From Lasioglossum baleicum (taxonomy: Eukaryota > Arthropoda > Insecta > Hymenoptera > Halictidae): a DNA stretch of 64,000 nucleotides. The translations under genes were made by a program, and so were the position numbers. The stretch's first letter is position 1. Each line of letters opens with the position of its first letter. A model generated the notes under the pieces. That model did not search any database, was not told where the DNA came from, and saw only the letters and a list, made by a program, of their open reading frames with translations. Location: assembly GCF_051020765.1 (NCBI RefSeq), contig NC_134934.1, forward strand, positions 1,488,001 through 1,552,000, read 5' to 3'. Below are positions 57,697 through 64,000 of this stretch, in pieces.

Positions 57697-60486
57697 CGAG
57701 TGACGACGATCCCTCAGTCCCGAGAATTTAGCTTGGTCATTACGGGGTTTATGCAGATATATTGGTATTAATGACGCCGATGAGCTCGCGGGTTCTACGA
57801 CCCCGCAAGAAAATTGCACCGGGAATGTCGAGGGGGATGGCAGCCCAGGGGGACCGCCGGATAGGGTAATCGGCTTTCGGGCTTGCATTTTATCTTCGGT
57901 TCTTTGATTGCAGAGGCGGCCGCGACGCGTCGTGACTGAGATAAATCCGCCCGATACCCCGGATACCCTTTAAATTTACGGCGTCCCAACACTTTATGAA
58001 AAAGCCCGCGATCTATCTACCTCAATTTTTTCTACCGCGGCACACGGAGGCGGTCCGCTCGGCTTCTTCGGCCGTTTAACTGCCACGGAATCCGGAATCC
58101 GAACAGCCGAGAAAATTGCCTTCGGATATTCTTGCGAATGCCTAACGTCTGCCAGGATCGACATCGAACTACGTATCGTGGGGAAAGAGGAGCTAGAAAA
58201 TCTCGGCCTCGAGTTCTGGCGCTTAAAAGGTGCAGGATGCTCGAACACGCGTGTCAAATATTTTATAGAATGGCTCTACATGTCTATTCCGTGGCAAACA
58301 TTCTAAAGAAAACAGGTTCAAAATCTGTGCAACCTACTGGCTCAAAGCACAACATTGAGAAAACCAGTCCACGGACTATCAGCTTATTGTAGAACGCCCT
58401 TTTCTAGTCGCAGAAGAAGGCTCGTAATTAGCGACGTTGTAGAGCCCGCCCAAGGCATTCGTCTAGCAGCCGTCAGAGGTGTCCTTATCGTTCGGTGGCA
58501 CCCCGTCGGGAATCTGGGATTGCCGGGGTAACGGGGACGTTGAGGACGACTTTAAGGGGTGCTGGGAGCCTCAAAAAAGTGTCTGAGGATAGAGATTCGC
58601 CGGGAGTATCAGTCAGAAGCGAGGATGGTTTCGGGAAAAACCGCGATGCCGAGTAGCGATGGTTGGAAGAGGAGGATCAGAAGATCGTGGGGGTTGGCGG
58701 GGATGGTTTGAGGGAGCAGCAGGATCGAGAGCAGGGGTGCGTCGTGTTCGGGCTTGAGAAGGATGGGATAAGACGGGCAAGAAGGGTGCTCTCTGGAACG
58801 GGCGTCGAATAGGACGGGTAAAGTGATTGCGAAAAGGGGGTCAGAGGGAAAATGGGGTACGCTGGTTTAATAGAGTGAGCCATGATGGATGACTCGGGAT
58901 CGATATTAGTTCTTCTTTGCCCTGGAGTATCTGCGCGACACGACGCGAGTATCTTCGGCATTTCGGAAGCCGCGATGGACCGTGCACGATATACGAGCCC
59001 GCATGCCGGGCATTTTCGACGGTGGACGGACGCGAGTGCTTACACACCGCCCCTCCCGACACGAGTGACTCTGTTATTACAAGTCTTATGGACGATGGAT
59101 GTCGAGCAAGAATTCCTAATACCTAGCGCTCGTCCCGCCATGCGCCAGCCCAGCACCGCGCGCGACCGGACAGCCACGATTTTCTTTGCCGACGATAATT
59201 GTAGCGGGAATGGAATTCCGCCGGGGCAAGAAACACACCGAGTAATGAGTTATGTAATTCCTGTTCGAGCTAACCATAGTCCCCGGCGATCATCCCCTTT
59301 TGCCGAGGTCCTGCCGCTTTCGAGGAACGCTACCCGAGACAAAAAGAAAGTTTATCGCTCGCTGGGATGGTAATAGGCGTTCTTGCACAGGCCTAGGGTT
59401 TGGATTAAGGAAAAATTACGACTCTGCGGATGCTTTGGCTATCGATGCCCGTACGTCTGCTCGCGGAATCGTTACTGATTACTCATTCTGCTTGGTCTTT
59501 AACTTTTTAATTGGAATCTGGCTATGAGAGTCGCGACATAAAACAATCCAGTGTTGCAAAACAGCCATCATAAAAAGTACCAAAAAATTTCTGAAACTCG
59601 ATCAGTACAAACTATCAACTTCTTTCTTGCCCACCCCACAATAGAGACGATTCAACGGTTTCGATCATGAATTCAACAAAATTCTCCCAACACGAACATT
59701 CCAATGGTCTATTTACCAAGACAGCTAGCGCCCGGGCAAATTCCGAATTAAATCAGTCGCGCAATTACGGAACTTTTAATAAACGTAAATATTAGTCTCC
59801 AGGTGGCGCGGCGCGGTCGCAGCCGTAAAAAAGCTAATTTTCCGGCAGCGGTTAAGAGGCTCGTTCTCGCGAAAAAGGAAGCCGGACGAGTCTCGGGGTC
59901 CGCTTCGAAAAGAGCATATCCGGCCGTTTCCGGCTGTGGATGCGCTCACAGGGAGTAGTTCTCCGGGTGTCGCGTCGTCGAGACTCGAAGTATCAGGGTT
60001 CGTCAGGAAGTTCCGGCGCTCTGGGACACTTGAAGGGCGCGGGGCTGGATACGGGGTCCGGAGGCCGACAGCGATATAAAGTTACTCGAAATTACATCTG
60101 CATATTATTTCAATTTTGTAGATTGTTTAACTGCAGTAACGCCGGAATACCGGCGCACAGAGGTGGGGGAACTTCCCGGGAAAGTTTTCTTAGGATAATC
60201 TCTCCTAGGTACCGCGCTCGGCGCGGGCGCGGGCGGGCCAACTTGCCGCATCTCATTGACTGTGTCGGAAGGAATTTGTTGCTCCCCGTCCCCGACCGAC
60301 ATCCGCCCTGTCCAAAATTAATTTAGTGGCTGCCGGGGGGTAGAGGACGAGGAGGAGCACAACGAGCCGCGAAGCGAATAAATAAGTCGCGCTGCTGCGC
60401 CGGGGCCACGTCGATGGAACGCCATTACACGATCCCCGTGGAAAAAACCGTGGCGCGAATACTCCCTGCGGTCCTGACGGTGCCAC

Positions 60487-60488
<2 letters not shown>
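57697..60488. other. Non-coding spacer
   Basis: No gene is recognised. 58480-58870 is purine-rich and G-rich on the plus strand. A 163-codon frame at 58882-59373 (plus) overlaps a minus-strand frame and shows no domain. 59520-59700 is more AT-rich. Confidence 0.5.
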
Positions 60489-60542
<54 letters not shown>

Positions 60543-60543
60543 T
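60489..60543. repeat. (TC)n microsatellite
   Basis: About 25 TC dinucleotides, interrupted once by CCC near the end. Frames over it encode Leu-Ser or Arg-Glu alternation and are artefacts. Confidence 0.95.
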
Positions 60544-63500
60544 CATTCTCTATCATCTCTTCTCGATCCACCCCTCGCACCCCCGAAATAAACAGCACTG
60601 AAAAACAAACCGTAGTCGTGTCGCGTCGCGCGTAAATCATCCCCCAAGTTTACATTCGATCGGGAGATACGCGCTCGCGGTTCCAGAGGAAAAAAAACCT
60701 ATCGGACTATTCGACGAGCCCGTTCCCGGTGATAGAACTTCCCCGACGGACCTACGCGTCGCCGGAAGTACATTATTCGTGGCCGCAGTCGTGGCTGTCG
60801 CGCGGAAAATGCAACAGCAGGGATGGAACTTCTCGTGATTCTGAAATGTCCAGTCGTTACGGATGTTGCAGTTTTTTATGGGGACCCGGGCACCCTGTTC
60901 TCATCCCCAGAACGATTTAACTTTGCGAAACGCAGCTTTCTGATTCCTTGTTTATCAATTTTTATAGATACACCCTCTGTATGCAATGGACTCGACGGGA
61001 ATAACTAAATAGTTCAAGACAAAGAAAATAGAAGATTTCTTTGAAATAGCTCTCTTTCACCATGAGAAAGTTGTTGCTTCCTGCTTCGATGCAACTGCAG
61101 GAATGTAGTCTTCGGAGAAATTGCAAGAAAGTTGGAAATAAAAGAATAACCATTCGCCCCTCGTACACTGCGCAGACTCCTTGGATTAAAAGAGGTTGGT
61201 TCATTATTGTTCTCAGAAGCTCATTGTGTTCTGGCAAGTTCAAACTCGAACACGCCCCCGCAACAACCATGCTAATTAATATTTAGACAGTCTAGCGTAG
61301 ACGGTTCAAAGGCGGGACCACCGCCGCGTAGCAAGGATCGTTTTTCGCCTAGACGGAAAAGGCACAAGACGATCCTCAATTTCAATTTACACAGGGTACA
61401 CTTATCAGGGCGTGTCGGGCTGACGTTTGACGGAATAGAAGTACTTCCGAGATTAATTCCCGCGCCTCTCGGCATTTTGATCGGCGGGATACGACCGGTG
61501 AAATAACTTCGAACACCTTCGTCGATCGAATCGTTCGGGGTGGAGAGAAGCTAGGTGCGGTAAGAAGCGAAGAAAAAACGAGGAAAACGAACGGAACCCC
61601 GATGGAAAGAAGAGAAAGGGAGTCGGCGAGGGTGGGCAGTGTGTCGTTTGTATCAATTTACTCGAGCTGCCCTCACACCCACCGGCTTGCTTCAGATTTA
61701 ATCTACTGCCGCGTCGAGAAGGGTAATTCATTAAACAAAGACCCCACTACCGAGTTCACAGGGCCAGGTGCTTCGGGCTTCGATTCGCCGAAAATGCGAA
61801 TATATTATCTGGAAACACTATTGAAACTTTCAGTGACGTGTTCATCGATGTGGTCAAAAGTAGTATGGCTAGCGAAGGGTTAATTGAATGATCGTTCACG
61901 CCGAATTTCTCAGCGATGATCGGTCCTTCGATCGGTCTTGGAGGAATCGGATTACCAGCGGCTTGAAATATCGAATCGAGCGGGGCAGCCGCAATACGAG
62001 CAACTCGAATGCGATCGCTCGAAAAAGGATATTACTTATGGATACGGCCGCTATTTATAGCGCTCGCGATAGAGCCCAGCTACCCGCGTCCGTGGTTTTT
62101 ATTGCGCGGCCGTTCTGATGATATCACTGCTTTCAGGATTATCCGTATAGGTTCCGGGTATTATCCGTCGGTTTCCATCCTGTCGGTTTTTTTTCAAGGG
62201 CTTCATTTTTTCAGACACATTGCCGGTATATTGGATGGACGGCCGGCGGGGGTGGCTCCGAACGGCAGACTGGGGGTGAAAAAAAATTCGATACACCGCC
62301 CCCAACGGCCCGGCAAGAAAATATTTCATCCCCTTTGAATGTCTTCGAAAGCCTTTGAGCCACGATCCAAGAGAGAAAAATATAAAAAAAATCGAGAAAA
62401 AAGGAGAAAGAGATGGAAGAGTAGGAGGAAGAAGAAGAAGCCGAATCATATTGAAGAGCACGATCGCAATTCGCGCAAAATTGCGAACGCGTAAGAACGT
62501 GAGGTCGGAAAGTTTTGGGAACGACCGCCCTAAATCGCGTCCCGTCCTGACTTTTATAATCGTAGATCGTCGATTTATCTGGCGAATTAGAAAACTTTAA
62601 TTACCCGCCGAGTATTTTGAGACGAGGAGGAGGAAGAGGAGGACGGTGCTCCTCGGTATCTTCCGCGGAGGGATCATGCCTGCAAGAACAAAATACATAT
62701 TCGTTTTGAGTGGCTCGTTAAGTTCCGGGGGCGCTTCCGCAACCGCGAAAACTCGGCCAATAGATCACGGGAAAACTTCCGGCACGTTCGTGCTTGCGAT
62801 CCCCTGGTCTCGGGGAGAACACGAGGGCGAATTTATCTGTACGAACGGCACACTTCCTGCCACGGGAAATCTTTTAAATTTGAAGAAACGGAGTTTCGAA
62901 TCGATGTGGAACCGCTCCGATTGACCGTGTCCAAGACACCCCCTTGAAAAACATCCCCTAAAGAAGTCGTGGGTAATCGGTCCCGGGTCCATTTTTAATT
63001 TCCTCGTGCATAGAATAGTGTCTTCGCTTGATATATGCGACACGTCTTGAATTTCTTTTTCCCATAGAAGATTTACATACATAGAAGGGTGGCCAACCCT
63101 AACTTACTATATGTTTGTTTCGATTACTGTATAAGGCAGTCGAATGAATGATGAAGCAAATAATAACTACATGCTTTATTGTGCTCGATGTATTTTTTCC
63201 TAAATTTTAAGTCATTCTTTGAGGGTGGAAACAAATTATTTCTGGATGGGATGAGTTGTGAAGACTCTGAGGTAATATTTCAGACAAAGAGACCTCGCTT
63301 CATAAATATAAATACAAGAGCATGATGTTGGGTTTTAATCGAAGCGGACCCTTAGAATTTCGGGGAAGCTGCCACCCACTTTCGTACCAAATATCTGGTT
63401 GTAGAACTGGGCGAAACAGGTAATAGAGTGAAACGCTAAAACGACGCCCATTATCGTTAAATAATTTAATGCCTCGGGAAACGTTCCAGCGTGGGGCTCG

Positions 63501-64000
63501 GGCCGAATTCTCGCATAAATTTCGCAACCGCATAATTTCCGGCGACTAGCTCGCAGCCCCATAAAAATGAGCAACGTCCCAGCAGCGGCATGGTCTCGAG
63601 AAGCTCACCCTCCGATATCCTTCCGCGATCCTTAGCAAGCCTGCAAACTACAATGTTTCGAACACAGACGATAGCCAGCTGTGTCGCAAGGGGAGTGGGC
63701 CTCCCAGAAAGAAGGGGTGGCTGCCCGCGGAGTTTAATTTCGTATTTGCTTTAATTTTAATTTCAGACCGTTGGAAGACGGGCCGTGCCGGTCGGTGACC
63801 GTCGAGGGCTCCAGGCAATTATGATAATATCTTGATCCGATAATGGGACACGGTCTTATTCTTACGAATTGTCGCGGGGCGGCTGGAGTAGGAGGTGAAC
63901 GGGGGTGCGGCGGGGGCGCCGATTTCACGCTCGAGAACTCCGGGAATGGAGCTAGCAAAGAGGAATTAAGATCTCGCGAAGGCTCTCGTTACGACAATGC
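60544..64000. other. Non-coding spacer to the window end
   Basis: No gene is recognised. At 60968-60980 a TACACCCTCTGTATG word resembles a diverged TACAGGGTGT terminus, without a partner. 62380-62445 and 62615-62645 are GA/GGA-rich purine tracts. 63060-63240 is AT-rich. Open frames such as 62099-62461 (minus) lie over these simple tracts and are not credible. Confidence 0.5.

Overview
The window looks like non-coding DNA from an insect nuclear genome, most likely hymenopteran (ant, bee or wasp). The evidence is indirect: CpG is not depleted, (TC)n microsatellites are common, TTAA-flanked short elements begin CCCTT..., and decayed Tc1/mariner copies with TACAGGGTGT-type ends are frequent. There are no bacterial-style gene arrays, operons, rRNA or CRISPR. 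I recognise no host protein-coding gene and no tRNA. Open frames of 60-209 codons occur in all six frames, overlap one another on both strands, and match no family I know. They are what CpG-rich, stop-poor non-coding DNA gives by chance. Small exons of a large spliced gene could be missed by eye.

Layout. 1-4.4 kb: CpG-rich spacer with a (TC)n tract. 4.45-7.66 kb: AT-richer island with a TTAA element, a 221-bp inverted-repeat element and a nested palindromic element. 7.7-15.1 kb: CpG-rich spacer with a long (TC)n and an AGGTCA direct repeat. 15.16-15.95 kb: TA-flanked DNA element with repeated GGGGCAAGTGCGT motifs. 16-19.4 kb: spacer. 19.47-19.9 kb: 3' end of a dead Tc1/mariner element. 20-31.8 kb: spacer with (GA)n, a short member of a dispersed repeat family, and a clean 148-bp piggyBac-like MITE. 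31.8-32.7 kb: an 873-bp foldback element whose arms carry the C-terminus of a transposase. 32.7-38.3 kb: spacer. 38.4-48 kb: the most repeat-rich part, with a 339-bp foldback MITE, a diverged duplicated module (about 39.6 and 40.1 kb), a 170-bp tandem duplication, a hairpin element, a decayed transposase fragment, and a 188-bp tandem array. 48.54-49.03 kb: an internally deleted mauritiana-type mariner. 49-64 kb: mostly spacer with a Tc1-like end (52.5 kb), a relative of the 5.5 kb element (54.3 kb), a G-run and a (TC)n tract.

No genes are seen working together. The recognisable biology is a graveyard of non-autonomous and deleted cut-and-paste DNA transposons in otherwise anonymous, possibly regulatory or intronic, sequence. 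The items most worth following are the duplicated 210/246-bp module, the 188-bp array, the dispersed CAGTAAAGTCTTGATC family, and the foldback elements.
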